A stretch of DNA of 64,000 nucleotides from Phallus indusiatus. Its lineage: Eukaryota > Basidiomycota > Agaricomycetes > Phallales > Phallaceae. Below, piece by piece: positions 46,898-59,596 of this stretch (position 1 is its first letter; the number at the start of each line of letters is the position of its first letter). Both the position numbers and the translations under genes were made by a program. The stretch is from contig JAQFWX010000007.1 in NCBI GenBank assembly GCA_027605045.1, forward strand, positions 1,364,001 to 1,428,000. The letters are read 5' to 3'. The notes under the pieces were generated by a model, which ran no database searches, was not told where the DNA came from, and was given only the letters and a program-made list of their open reading frames with translations.

Positions 46898-49800
46898 CTA
46901 TCTCGCCTTTACACAAGCTTCCCATCCGTCTTTACCAAATCTCTCAATCCATTTTGAACGCCTTTTAATCCTTTCGGCAGCGTTAGTTTCGTACCCTCCT
47001 AACGCATCCTTTGGGTATCGCCAATGTAACACGTCCTCTGTATGCGAGACGAAGAACATGCGATATGTCCTCATACAGAAACGGGTTTCCATGTTATTTC
47101 GTGTAGAAAGCATGTCGGTAGAGGGAGTGGATTTATCATTTCTTAGATTCCTGTTATCAACAAGGTCAGGAAATTGAGACATAGCATGAGAAGAATTCCG
47201 ACCTTCGTAGGAACGGATATCGTCTTCGCGGTGGGGGAGCTGAAGGATCCACGTCCTATATACATCAGATGATAGTCAGCAATCCAATTGGAAAAGCCGA
47301 AGGTAAGAAGACTTACATCCTGGAACGCATCAACATAAGCCTCCCACTTTCCTACCATAGCCAGGCTGTTTTCCTCTTTCGGATCGTCTTTTCCTAAAAG
47401 TTGTATCGTGAAGGTGCGTGAATCCGGAATCTAAACGCGAATCAGAATGAGCATTCTTAAGTACATTGGTGGCATGAAACTGGGAATATAGAACGCACAT
47501 AAACAATGCGGTAGAGGTGTTCGTCTGGCCCAACGATAGCACCAGCCTTCTCACGGTAACTATTTTGATCTTGGAGGGACATAGAAGGATTATCTCTCTC
47601 CTTCTGTAACAGCTGAATCAATTCCCTATTCTTGTTATCGGAGAGTATTAGCTGAATCTAAAAACGAAAACGAAAGAACAGTTAGTCCTCGCACGGAAAA
47701 CAAAGGAACTTTAGCAAACACACACCTGTTTGATAATGGCTCCAACGACCTTATCCACCGTGAAAATATTGTAAGCCTTCATACCAAACATGTATCGAGC
47801 TGTGTCCTCAAATGTCGGTTGATCAATCTGATTGTCAAACAACCTTTCACAGCAGTCGAGAAGATGGCCATAGAAATGTTCGGCGCCGACTGTCGGTGTA
47901 GCAGAGAGGTCTGCGCTGTTGATGCTTGTGAAAGCCGGGGTGGTCACCGCGAAAGCGAAAGCGGGTGGATCCAAAAATGCGCCCGGCGCAGGAGGAGAAG
48001 ATGAGGAAACAGCAGGATCGCTAGTAGAGTCCTGTTGTTGTCTTAGCGTGTTAGCTGCTTTCTCAGCTTCCGCTAACTCGGCACCTAGCGTTTTGCAAAG
48101 TAAAAGACGCGAGTAGAGCAACTAACAAAATGAATGAACATTTTCTTCGACATAAAAAACAACAACACTGAAAAATGTAACCCACATTCACCAATCTCAA
48201 TAAGACGTATAGACTCGTATTCGCAAAGAACAAACTGCGACGCGGATTGTGTTTGCGAGTTCCACTTGTAGGGGGTTGAAACCCGGTGCTAGCGTTGTTT
48301 AATAACTTTCCGGAACTTGAAGCACCTGTAGCAGATAGAGCCTTTTTCGGAGTGCCGACATCTCGCATTTCAACATCTCCGCCGCCGCCTGCAGTCGGAG
48401 GCGAAGGTGCTCTAGAGGCAGGTGCTGACGGAGGAGCAGACGCAGAAACAGAAGCAGAAGCGACGCTTCTAGTCCGCCTTGTGGATTTTTCTAACTGCGC
48501 ATGCAACAGGGATTGTTGTTGAGATTGTGATTGTGACTGCTGCGTAGCCTTCAATAGCTTCTTTCTAATATCTCCAGCTCCACGTTTCCCATTTTTAGAC
48601 CGAGTGCTTCCAGCGACATTCCCTGAAGCCCCTCCGCCGCCGTTACTGAACGCGTCGTCATCTGGAAATCCGTTGCTAATCCCATCACCAGCCATCATAT
48701 GGTCCATATCTGTACCCCCAGCTGCGGCTCCACCAATCGAGAAGGCGCTATCAAACGATCGTTGATAATACATGAAAAACAGCGGAACGAAATATCTTAT
48801 GAACTGTTCAATTTTTTTACGATCGTGGACAGCTATCGTTCCGTGCGTGCGATCGAGGAATGAAAGAACAAGCTTGATAGCGTCTTGAAGGACGGAAACA
48901 TCTTCAATAGTGTAGGCTAGCTGATACCGAGGTCTTGAATAACTTGTGTTGCTGTTGTTGCTGGTACTTTGAGTTTGGCTTTGAGACGATGATCCAGCAG
49001 AAAAGGCAACCTCCGGAGGACCACGTCCAAAAGTGGGATCAATCAAAGACGCCCGTTTCGTCATTTGCTGCTGTCGCACGAGTTCAATATTCGTCACAAA
49101 CGACTTCGCCGTAATATTCTTCTTATCGTTCGTCTTGAACGTGACGCCTTGATGATCCAAACTCTTCCAATAATTCCGTGCATCTACTTCCCTCCAAACT
49201 TTATTCCATTCCCTTTGAGCTCGTTTCCATTCGTCTTCTTTTTGCTTCAACCGCTGAAACACGATAGGAATAGCCAACGCAGGATTATCTTGAATGGCTT
49301 GCACGACCTCCATCCCCGCCTCGCGTCCATAAACTTTCTTAAGCAGCCTCTGATGAATCGTTTTAAGCGTCCCATTCCAATTCGGCTTGAACTTGTAATT
49401 GATCCGATCAGCTTCGGACATTTGCATTATCTTCGTATACGGCGACTCTAACGCCGAAATAGTCTTGCTCATCGCTTCTAAATAGAAATCGTATTCGTGT
49501 CGCTCTTCTTCACTGCGATGCAACGCTTCTTCGTAAACGTTCTTCTTGTGAGCTATAAATCCCGCATCTTCGGATACCCAGGATGGATGTGAAACCCATT
49601 CATCGTTAAGAACTGAGTTGCAGAATGCATCACGACCAGAGCATGCGACTTTAGTCTCCTAGAAAAACAAATCAGATCAGCTGAACATTCGTAAAAAAAA
49701 GAAGAGGGGGGAGTTCTTTACGCACACTAGAAGGAAGTCTTCTATAACTAGGCCCATATCGAATACTCAAATCGACTTTATTGAGTTTAACAGCCTGCCT

Positions 49801-52800
49801 GGCCCCACCGTTCTTATCATCACTCGAAGCGCTAGCACCATTAAACCCGCTACTTCCTGCTCCACCACCTCCATTACCACCACCTCCACTTCCACCAGCA
49901 CCCCCACCTCGCTCCTCCCACCCAACCATCTCTCTAAACTGCGCCATCAACTCTGTCTCCCCCAAAAAACTTTTCGCCTGAGACACAAGCGTTCTCAAAT
50001 TAATAAGCTCCTGCGTGAATAAATTAACGAGTTTAAGGAATTCGTCGTATATCTCTCTGTTATCTAAGAACACGCGAACGCGGTCGAAGAACGTGGTGTC
50101 TTGATGAACCTGAGATTCGAGCTGAGTTTGATAATGAGGGTGGTGATGGGGGTGGTGATGGTGAGACTGGGGTACGGGTACGGGTAAGGTTTGCGGTTGT
50201 TGTAGTTGTTGCGGTTGAAGTTGGGGTTGGGATTGGGACTGTTGGGCTGTTACGACGTGGTGATCGTGGTATTGAGCTTGGGCATACACATCTGGATGGA
50301 AGTGCGCGTGCTGTTGCTGTGCTTGAACATGCGATTGTTGATATACATTGGTATAATATGGACCGTTTAATTCATGTGGAGGAGGAGGAGTGGCTTCTTG
50401 ATGATGATGATGTTTCGGTTTCTTGACCTAAAGCCATTACGTCAGAGAAAAAAATGTTTGTGAGACGAGTGAATAACGAACTTTGTTTGGCCCCGATCCA
50501 CCTGCAGCACCTGCCTTCGCACCCGCATCCTTTTCAGCAGGCTTCCTCTTTCTTTTCTGAGGAGAGATAGAGGCGGCAGATAAACCCTGCCCTTGCGTCT
50601 TTTCTTTATCCTCTTTAGAGCCTTCACCTCCACGATCTTTATCCTTTCTCCTCGACTTCGTCGGACCATCGTGCGTCGGATGTTCACCCTGCGCCTGCTG
50701 TTGCTGTTGTTGCTGCTGCTGAGCTGACATCTGAGCTTGCGCAGCTCCAACGCCTTGAGTAAACATTCTCATAAGATTAGACTGCTCCCCATCGGTTCCT
50801 ATAGTTCCTAATTCTTTTGGTAAAAACATTTTGAATTCTTCAAGGAGATCTGGGGCTTGACTGAACAACGACACGATTTGTTGTAAAGCCTGAGTTGATG
50901 ATGATGGGGGATGATGATGAGGATACGTTGACGATGAATAATTTGCCGCATATAAGGGAGAACGGACGGAAGAATAGATAATTATGTGTCAAAAGAAGGA
51001 CAAGTCAGATATACGGCGACGAGAGACGAAATGAAAAGATGAACACAAAGAAAAGAGTAAAGGACAAAGAAAACTCCGGACACGCCGGTCCATAGATACA
51101 ACAAAGGAGAGAGAGAGAGAGAGAGAGAAGATAAAATCTCTTGGAAATACGGAAAACTCACCTCTTCAGGATTATTATTGAAATTCTGCAACAAGTCCAA
51201 AAACAGATGATACGAGTTCGGATCGTCCGCATATCGTTCTTTAATCCGATTGACATAATCCACTGCTTGTTCAGTAGGCTGCAATCCGGATGGATGAGCT
51301 CCAGGTACAGCTGAAAACAAGGGAGTTCCGGCAGACGCCGTTCCACTAACAGGCGTAGTAGTAGCCGCCGTGACAACAACAGCAGGAGGAGGAAGAGACG
51401 ACGACGCCGTCGCGGCGTTGACACCACCAGGGTGAGCTCCAGACATGTCAGTTTCACTACCAGCAAACGTAAATCCACCACCTCTCGAGTTTTTGGCACT
51501 TTGAATTAGAGTTCCTTGGGGCGTCGTAACTCTGATCATACTGTTTGCGGTATCCGCTGGATCGGAGACACATTCGATTCTATATCCCGGAGGCAGGAAT
51601 GTGTTGAAACCTTGTACTAATGCTGGATGACCAGAGAAAAGTAGCGAAACGCGTTCTATCACTCCCGGCGTGTCAATTCTAGGTAAGAAGAATAGCATAA
51701 ATGAATAACAAAACAGAAAAACTTAGAAGAATAAGACAGAACGCACCTCTGACTCTTGAAATCTTTCATTATCTCCAAGAAATGATTGTATACATCCGGA
51801 TTATTCTGAAACTTGTTCTTAACCTCATCAAGATATCCAAGCGCATCGTTCACGTTCAACGAACGTGCAGGGTCAACTCCTCCGCCTCCTCCTCCTGCCG
51901 CAAGCATAGCACCTGCTGCTGCTGATGATGATGATGACGGTTGCGGCGGCGGAGGTTGTGTTGATGATCCCAAAGCAGGAAGTGAGCCGAATGTTGCAGC
52001 AGAAGCGGAACGAGATAAAGGAGGGGCGGGCGAGGGCGAAGCTGAACCGGTATTTGAGGAGCCTATTATGGCTTGTATTCGCTGCTGTTGTGGTTGCAAC
52101 GATGACGAGGCGGATTGCTGCTGCTGTTCGTCGTTCAACTGAACATCCGACGCATTGGCGTCTCCAAATGACGAAGCGACGGCCAAATGTTGCTGCCTCT
52201 GCGATTCTTCCATCTTTATCGCTATTCTCGCATCGGTGGTAACATTTTTAGGTTTCGAAGAGTCATTCTCCGTCCATGGTTGGGCTGACGACGATTCTTG
52301 AGACTTTACATCCGCAAAACCTGTTCCTCCAGGGTTTTGCATTAAAGTCCCGTGTGGTGTTGTAACCCTGATCATATTTCCACCTTGTTGTTTGTCGGTC
52401 ATGCACTCGATTCTGTAGCCGGGTGGTAGAAAAGTGTTGAATCCTTGGATTAAAGCTGGATGACCTGTGAAAAGCGTCGAGACACGCTCAATGACTCGCG
52501 GGGTGTCGATTCTTCAAGTATGATATAGATTTAGACAAATGAAACAATGAAACAACTAGATAACCCACCTTTTACTCTTAAAGTCCTTCATAATCTCCAA
52601 AAAGTGATTGTATACATCCGGTTCATTTTGGAATCTATTTTTTACTTCATCCAAGTATCCCAGAGCATCGTTAACATTTAGTGAACGAGATGGATCCATC
52701 GACGATCCCGTGGAAGAGGCGCCTGAAAGAATGGGTGGCATTGCGGATGTAGGCATTGGAAATGCTGATGGTACAGGAGCAAGCGCGGGTGCAGGTGCAA

Positions 52801-53623
52801 GTGTAGGTATGGGTGCAGCAGGTACTGGGTCGGAAGAATCGGTTACGAGATCTGACTCCACTGTTTGAAGGGACTGAGCAGGCCGCTGTGGAGGTTGAAA
52901 TGACTGAGGGGCGTCTTTTCCGATTTGTACCGTTTCTGGAGACTTTGACCGCACACTCCCGTTTACACCAACACTTGCGTTTGCCGATTCTGGCTCAGGA
53001 GATGGTCTCTGAGTTGAGGACAAGTCCACTTGTTCCTGCTGCGGTTTGACCGACAACTCTTCCGGTACATGCATATTAATAGTAACTTCGTTGCCTGCGA
53101 CAGTTTGTTGTGGTTCACTGGCACCATTGGGAGCATCGCCATCCTGAGAAGATTGAATGATTTGATTAGCGGGAATTGAGGAAGAGTTACGATCTTGATC
53201 CTTTTCTGGGGAGTCGTGGTGTAATACTGGGGGATGAGACGATGACGATGCGCTGTCAACCGTCACTTGGGCACCGGGTAAAGCAGGAGAATTGGCGTCA
53301 TTTTGGGGCACATCACTGGCACTAGTTTTATTCTCCTCCGCATCCGCGTTTGTCTGGATCTCTGCGATTGAGGACGTAGCATCGACGGGTGGCATATAAG
53401 CAGCAGCAGTGGTGGTGGAAGGCCCCGCGGTCGAGGCCGAGGGAGGCTTTGGGGATGTCGGTAGCGTCGTGGATGATGGCATGGATTGAGAAGGTAAAGG
53501 AAGTTGTTGAACAGGGGCGGAAGAAATAGGAAGGTTGGGGGATGTAGAGGTTACGTCGTCTTCCCCTTTACCTGTTTGGTTTCTACTATTATTCGAGGTC
53601 GGGACGGGCTGCGGAGTGTCCAT
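46898..53623 (-). CDS. Sin3-type transcriptional corepressor with duplicated PAH1
   Basis: Scaffold of the histone deacetylase (Rpd3-type) complex. It starts [20 protein letters not shown], with a long disordered Ser/Pro/Gln region. PAH1 occurs twice: [20 protein letters not shown] with [20 protein letters not shown] (52690-52340), and [20 protein letters not shown] with [20 protein letters not shown] (51870-51510). Each is split by an intron at the same residue. PAH2 is [20 protein letters not shown] with [15 protein letters not shown] polyQ/His linker and PAH3 ([20 protein letters not shown]) follow. The HDAC-interaction region has [13 protein letters not shown] and [20 protein letters not shown], then the Sin3 C-terminal domain ([38 protein letters not shown]). 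Stop TAG at 46898. About 1,900-2,000 residues. Confidence 0.93.
51107..51129. repeat. (GA)n microsatellite in a Sin3 intron
   Basis: An uninterrupted GA run lies in the intron that splits PAH2, between the NNNPEE exon and the [11 protein letters not shown] exon. Read on the coding strand it is (CT)n and could act as an extended polypyrimidine tract. Confidence 0.8.
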
Positions 53624-54333
53624 GATGATTTTATAAAGGACAAAGGACAAGGAGAATGAACGAAGAAACTACTTGTCCTTCGTCGTATAGGGAGAGAGAG
53701 GGAGGGAGGAGGGAGGAGGGATAGGAGATGGCGGGACACGAGGACGCAAGGCAGACTAGGCTCGAGTTGAAGCCTCTGGCAGCGGAAGACGCTCGCGGGA
53801 CTCGGGTACACTTGAAGCTGTATACATGTATGCAACATGTCAGTTGTAAAATAACATAGGAAAATCTATCAACGAGAGACTAGAGATGGAATGTACGTAC
53901 TGGCGTGGTTTTTACAAAATAATTAGAAGGCAGAGCTGCTCAAAAACGCACTGCGCCCTTCACTGAAGCTCGGAGAAACAGTGCAAGGGCTAGGAAGAGA
54001 AGAAAACCTTGCAAAAGAATTGCTCTGAGAAGCTTTCCGAGCAAGAAAACGGTGGTTAAAATGACAGAGAACACACACAAACGGTGTACTAGTCGCAGAC
54101 CACAAAGGCGGTGGTACCAAGTTAGGATGATCGAGGGACCGGCGCTTAATAGTTGGCACTCGCTATAGCCAGCGTTCCATTGTATTTGTATTACCTATGG
54201 GAAGATGGTCTATGACTGCACGGTATAGGGCTGTTTTGTAATCATTGAACAGTTCTGGGGTATACCAGCAGAGGGTGCACTCCTACGAACTCATGCATAT
54301 ATTAATGTCTTTACTACCGCCTTAACGACAAAA
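53624..54333. promoter_or_regulatory. Sin3 upstream region
   Basis: About 700 bp without a gene. A purine-rich run (GAGAGAGAGGGAGGGAGGAG, 53690-53720) lies 70-100 bp upstream of the Sin3 ATG and reads as a pyrimidine tract on the coding strand, common at fungal transcription starts. Confidence 0.45.
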
Positions 54334-54918
54334 ATGGATTCAATACTAGTGTACACACGGATTTATCTGCTTTCACTGGCAAAACATTGTGTCATCACCG
54401 AAATTCACCTCACTTTGGGGAAAGAAAATGCACCGTCTAAGAGAATACGTGCTTGAGCTTCTCATCGTCCTACCACAATTCCGCCGGATTCTGAATCAGA
54501 GCAAGACCAGGCCTCAATTGAGTGTACGTCATTGGAACATATCAGTGCGTCGTTTTTAGGGGCTGGCTCGTCCCGCATAATTTCATCCAGCTCTTCACAG
54601 CCCCCGATCCCTAACTGGTTTTTTCCAACTACAGCACATTGTGATGTCAAACCTTTCTTTTTGTCCAGGTCCCGTCAACATTCTGCACAACCACAGACAA
54701 CTCACGTTCAAACACGAGCTCGCCCAACTGCCTTTGCAACTAGTATAATCTCACAGCAAAAGTGAAAGCCCACGTCACCACAAACGAACATAGCGCAATC
54801 GTCACACTCGCTCGAGACGAAAGCGTTTTCCGATACCGTATTGTTACCATTATCCCGAGGAGAATCGATGAGACCCAACATCCTAGACAATGTGTGTTCC
54901 AGTACTGAATGGGAATAG
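54334..54918 (+). pseudogene. Unclear reading frame with two in-frame TGA codons
   Basis: One plus-strand frame runs from an ATG at 54334 to TAG at 54916-54918, 194 codons, broken only by TGA near 54454 and at 54763-54765. It reads smoothly as a disordered, Ser/Pro/Gln-rich protein across both: LTLGKENAPSKRIRA, TGA, ASHRPTTIPPDSESEQDQAS ... PTAFATSIISQQK, TGA, KPTSPQTNIAQSSHSLETKA. I find no family. It may be a decayed gene, a gene with introns I could not place, or chance. The opposite strand is also partly open here (54462-54650 and 54708-54890), so the strand is not certain. Confidence 0.3.
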
Positions 54919-55753
54919 ACGGATGGCTATAACCCAATCATACACAATCCCACGACTGTCCCAGTAAACATCACCTTTCAATATAAATCTCGTCTTTTCT
55001 TCCAGAGATATTGTGAATGTAGTAACATGTTCATCTCAGTGATGGAAGATGGGTTGTATGCGTGTTACGGGTTTGACAACTTATCGAGGCACATATCTTG
55101 CTTCCTGCGGTTCTGAAAAGTTTATGAGATCGATGTCTGCCATAATTAACCCCATGATCCTTCCACAATATCATAAGAGAAACTGAGACTTACTTTTCTC
55201 GAGTGAAAAAGCCTCGCTTGAGTTAGATTCGCCAGAGTCGTCGTTACAACCAAGGATGCTATAGGGTGTTATTAGCTCTTGTAGAGACAGGTCTCAGCGT
55301 GACGTAACAAGCTGGGGTGCGGTTAGCGCTGTTATCCACCTCTTTGCTTTATAGGATCTAACTGGCAAATCAAATATATCCTGTTGCAGAGAGAAACAGT
55401 GCAAATTTCGTTTATATTGTCAAATGACACCTTGGTCGATTCGGTTTTGAATTACGATGTATAATCTACTGATTTGTCACCTCTCTCCGGTCGCGGAGAA
55501 ATCGCGTTGCACAGGAGGTTATGACTTTTTTTGATAGGATCAAATTTGGTCTCTATTGACGATTTGTGGTACACCATGCTATTGGCAACCCGTGGCATTT
55601 TCGGATTACAGCCTCACGTAACCATTGATGGACAAGATAATGTATAAAATGTCCAGTACAATGGTATCTCCTGTCCTTACAGCTCTGTGAGCCCATCTTG
55701 ATTGTCCTCTCTTTCTCTCTTTCCCCACCTTTCTTTTCAAACGCTAGCTCGTC
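54919..55753. promoter_or_regulatory. Upstream region of the beta-propeller gene
   Basis: About 830 bp without a supportable gene. TATAAAAT at 55643-55650 lies about 104 bp before the ATG, followed by a long TC-rich stretch (CTCTCTTTCTCTCTTTCCCC around 55707-55727). This is a typical strong fungal core promoter. Confidence 0.5.
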
Positions 55754-57477
55754 ATGCAAATCACCCAGGTGGTGTTCTTAGTGCTCATTTCATTCATTGT
55801 TCATACTTCAGCTTCACCAATTCCTACTTGGTCCCACAACAATCATAATGGGCATGCTCAATCTTTAAGTGCAAGCTGTCAGAGCGGAGCCTCAGCTAAC
55901 TCCAGTGCTCCATCTGGAGCCGTGTACTGTAAGTTTGCATGTTTCTTCATCAATTTGTGTTTGGATTATCATTTGACATACGAACCCTCGCAGTCATGAC
56001 AAATGAGCCCGATGGTAACTTCATAGTCGGAAGTGAAATCGGTTCGGATGGTAAACTAACCTTCAAGGACGCTATTTGGGCCGGTGGCCAAGGTAATTAA
56101 CCCTTTGTTCAAAAATCTCTCTCTCAGACTATAACACCATATTTTTCAGGTGCTCATGGAAACTCAACTGGTGGTCCCGATGCGCTATTTTCGCAAGGTT
56201 CCGTCAAGGTTGCCGGTCAACATGTCTTCGCCGTTAACGTTAGTACTACAACAAAATAGACGGTACTCCATCCTCAACTGTTTACTTTTCACAGGCTGGC
56301 TCTAATACCGTCACCATGTTTGCCATCAATCCCAACAATCCCGCTCAACTGAAGATGGTAGGCCAACCTGTAGGCTCCGGAGGTGATTTCCCAATGTCCC
56401 TCAGCGTCTCTTCGCAAACCGGCCAAGTATGTGTGCTAAACGGAGGAACTGCCAATGGTGTAAAGTACGCCTCTGTCTCCCTCTTTCTTTAAAATTTAGC
56501 TTAATATGAATCTATCACCTTGGTCAGCTGTTTCAATCAAGATTCCAAGCTCGGTCTTGTCCAAATGGATAATACCCAGCGCTCTCTCAACCTAAACTTG
56601 ACAACACCACCAGCAGGCCCAGCTAACTCTGTATCACACGTTCTTTTCAGCGAAGACGGTTCCCAACTTTTCGCATCTGTAAAAGGCTCCCCAACAGATC
56701 CAGGATTCATCGCTTCATGGAATGTCGATTCTCAAACCGGCGCGCTCTCCTCTGACTTTGTCATGTCTCAGCCTGCTCCCGGAGGTGCTCTCCCATTCGG
56801 AATGGCCAATATACCCGGGAAAAATGCTGTGCTCGCGACAGATCCGGCTTCAGGATTTGATGTCTTCAATTACAACAATCTCACTTCCGGGAGTGCGGCT
56901 TCGAGCACTATCACGGCTGTTGATGGTCAGAAAGCTGTCTGCTGGGCGGCTTTTAGTAACAAGACCGGTAACTTCTATTTAACGGTTGGTAGCCCCCCAA
57001 GTGTGATGTGTAACGTGAAGATATTAATGAGTTGTTTTTATGTAGGACATTGGTACTGGAATGGTTACCGAAGTCAACGTCGATGACAACCTGCAAAGTT
57101 CCATTGTTAAGCAATACGCTCAAGGAAACGGGTCGTCGACTATCGATGATGAAGTAGCGACGGTCAACGGCCAAGAGTATGTAGTCAATAATCTCCTACT
57201 ACCAAGGGAATCTCTTTGTCTAAACATTTCTACGCTTTAGTTTCCTCTATGTTCTAGCTGCTGGTAACAAAGCCGTTATGGTTATGTCTCTTGTAGGACC
57301 GGGCAATGCAGTCCCATTGCAGCAATTTAGCGTTGAAGATCAGCTTGCCAGTCAAGGAGTCACCCTCGGTACGTGAATAATATCCTCGCGTTTTGTTAGA
57401 ATTAGATATTGACAAAAGTTTTTTTTCCTTTTACAGACTCTGCAAACATGCAAGGTTTAGCTGTATTCGTAAACTAA
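55754..57477 (+). CDS. Secreted seven-bladed beta-propeller protein (3-carboxymuconate cyclase/lactonase-like)
   Basis: Starts with a signal peptide (MQITQVVFLVLISFIVHTSA). The mature protein has propeller-like repeats: VYFMTNEPDGNFIVGSEIGS, HVFAVNAGSNTVTMFAINPN, SVSHVLFSEDGSQLFASVKG, FIASWNVDSQTGALSS and FLYVLAAGNKAVMVMSLVGP. It ends SANMQGLAVFVN with TAA at 57475. Blades of this pattern occur in the lactonase/3-carboxymuconate cyclase-like superfamily, and many basidiomycete relatives are abundant secreted proteins of unknown role. Whether it has enzyme activity is open. About seven short introns; the first donor (GTAAGT) splits codon 3 of VYF. Confidence 0.78.
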
Positions 57478-57964
57478 AAGTGTTAATATGTACTCTTATA
57501 AAGGGTCTTGAAGCCGGCTCTTCATAAATACTCTACATAATGGTTAATTGGGCTGATAAACAAACAAACAATAATACAATCAATCAATTTGCATGAATTC
57601 ACCATTACTTTGCAATTACCAATGTTGTCTTTACATAAGACATACGTTATAATATTATCTGAACGCAAGTCATGGGTAGAAGTCCATCTTCAATTGATTC
57701 TAGTATGAAGAGAAGATTATTTGGCTGACGAGCCGACGTTTACATCGAATTGCTACAACAGACCTACTCGGGGCTAATACAAACATTTACATCAACTCGA
57801 ACGGACATGCTAGGTGTGATAGATAAATAACAAGTGAATGAAAACCAGGTCTCGCAAGCAAGAACCAACCAACCACCATTAATGACAACGTGGATCGCAA
57901 AACTACCCATCTCCATGAGAGAGATATATCAATACATACGTACTACAACGCCCAACGCATCTTC
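57478..57964. other. Convergent intergenic region
   Basis: About 490 bp between two converging genes, AT-rich, with several runs like AAACAAACAAAC near 57560. It holds 3' UTRs; no gene is visible. Confidence 0.5.
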
Positions 57965-59596
57965 TCATAGCTGTTGAATCCGCTCGGCAACTTCTGCTGC
58001 TTGTACCTTAAAAGCCTCAATCCGAGAACGACCATGCGCCTCGAAAAGCTCGTACTGGCGTTGCATTTCGGCTCGAATCCATTCTTCTACAGTCATAAGA
58101 CGCTCGGCTTCTGTGAGAGTTTCTGGGGGTGGTATAGAAACTGATGTGAGTGGTGGAGTGAGAGGTGCTTGCTGTTGCTCCTCTTTTAGCTCTAGGTCTG
58201 TTTCTAGTTCTTGATCCTGTTGTGGTCTCGAGTGAGGCTCGTTCTTTAGTTCGGGATCTATCTCGGGATCTATCTCAGGCTCAGGCTCAGGCTCAGACTG
58301 TTGCTGATGTTGCTGCCGTTGTTCCTGTACTGGTATCGCTGCGGGTCGTGACTCTGAGTCCGGCTCTGGCTCCAATTCCATTTCTGGTCCTTCTTCTTCC
58401 TCCCGCCCTGACGGCTTTGGGATTTCCTCCAATACAGATTGTTTAGCTCGATTTGTCTTTGCCGAAGAAACCGGAGGAGTATTCTCCGATGTTGTTTCTA
58501 GCGGCGGAGATTTCGGTTTTGCTTTCGACTTCGCCTTTGCTTTGGCCTTGGGTTTAGAGGTCGTGGTCTTTGTTTTCTTAGGCTGAGGGGGTGGAGGTGG
58601 AGGTTCTTCCTCTTCAATAGTGGGTTGGGTTATCGATGAAGGCGGAGGAACATCAGCATTTTCCTCTTCGGTGACGGACTGAATTGTTAGTGAAGGCGTG
58701 GATTTGTGTTTAGATTTAGACCGAGATGATGTATTGCGCTTTGAAAGAGTGTTATTGGTTTTTGAGTTTTGCTGAGACTTCGCGGGTGCTTCCTGAACAG
58801 TGAAGAAGGGACAAGGTCCGTTTTTATCTTGCCGTCGACAATGTTCTTCCCTAGAAGGATATGATTATTGAAGATTAAGATTTGGAGGAATATTTGGGGG
58901 GAGGTTTAATAAAACGAACATGGGATCGTCATCCGCTTGCCAACCGCTCAATTCAATACCACAATAAATACACGAGCAAGTGTCATCTTTCTTTGAGGAG
59001 ACAGGAGTGAAAATGAAGCCGGCTTTCGCCATCTAAGAACTGAAGGTCTACAAATTGCAAATTCATCTAAATGAACAACCTACTAGTTTAGAGCTGGGAC
59101 CTTTATTACGTCCGTCCTGGGGCCACCATGACTTCCCGCCCGGTGCAAACGTTTCAAGGCGCGCTTTTTCCATCTCCTTAGAAGTGGGTATACGAGACGA
59201 AGGAAAGTTGTATCTTTGAGATTGAAGAGATTGAAGTAAGAACAAAAACTAGCGAAGCCTTGTGGAGTATCCGACTTACCTTCCTTCACCGTCGGGTCCA
59301 TCAGATATACACTTGAGAGTCGCCCACGGGCAAGTGGAACATTTGTCAAAGTGTATAGCAGCTGGGTCATCTGTTGGATCCCAGTCAGCGAGACCCTTTT
59401 GACATATAAAACAGGAAACGGCATCTTTGTTATCATTGGAGGGGCTGAAGTAGAAACCGGCAGCGGCGAGGGAATTAGGATTGGCGAGGAAGGTCTCCGG
59501 ATGCGGCCATTTTGGAGATTTTTTCGAAAAAGATTTGAGCCTCTCAGTAAAGGACACGAAATTACTGGCACTATTGCTATTGCCGTTCGAGCGCAT
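57965..59596 (-). CDS. Survivin-like chromosomal passenger protein Bir1 (two BIR domains)
   Basis: Targets the Aurora kinase/INCENP complex to centromeres. It starts MRSNGNSNSASNFVSFTERL. BIR1 has WPHPETFLANPNSLAAAGFY and zinc ligands in CFICQKGLADWDPTDDPAAI, then HFDKCSTCPW. BIR2, spread over three exons, has SKEMEKARLETFAPGGKSWW, KAGFIFTPVSSKKDDTCSCI, then YCGIELSGWQADDDP and EEHCRRQDKNGPCPFF. A long disordered linker rich in Lys, Pro and Glu follows (PKAKAKAKSKAKPKSPP; EPEPEIDPEIDPEL). The end is an acidic/coiled helix (VEEWIRAEMQRQYELFEAHG, then IEAFKVQAAEVAERIQQL), the position of the INCENP/Borealin-binding helix in survivins. It diverges from Wapl over 125 bp. Confidence 0.9.

Noticed and set aside
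50982..51160. Coding reading through the (GA)n tract in Sin3 (a run of Ser-Leu repeats)
   Set aside because: This stretch is an intron between the two halves of PAH2; read as protein it would break the domain.
54334..54918. A selenoprotein with two TGA-encoded selenocysteines
   Set aside because: The protein is disordered with no redox motif around the TGA positions, and most fungi do not encode selenocysteine.
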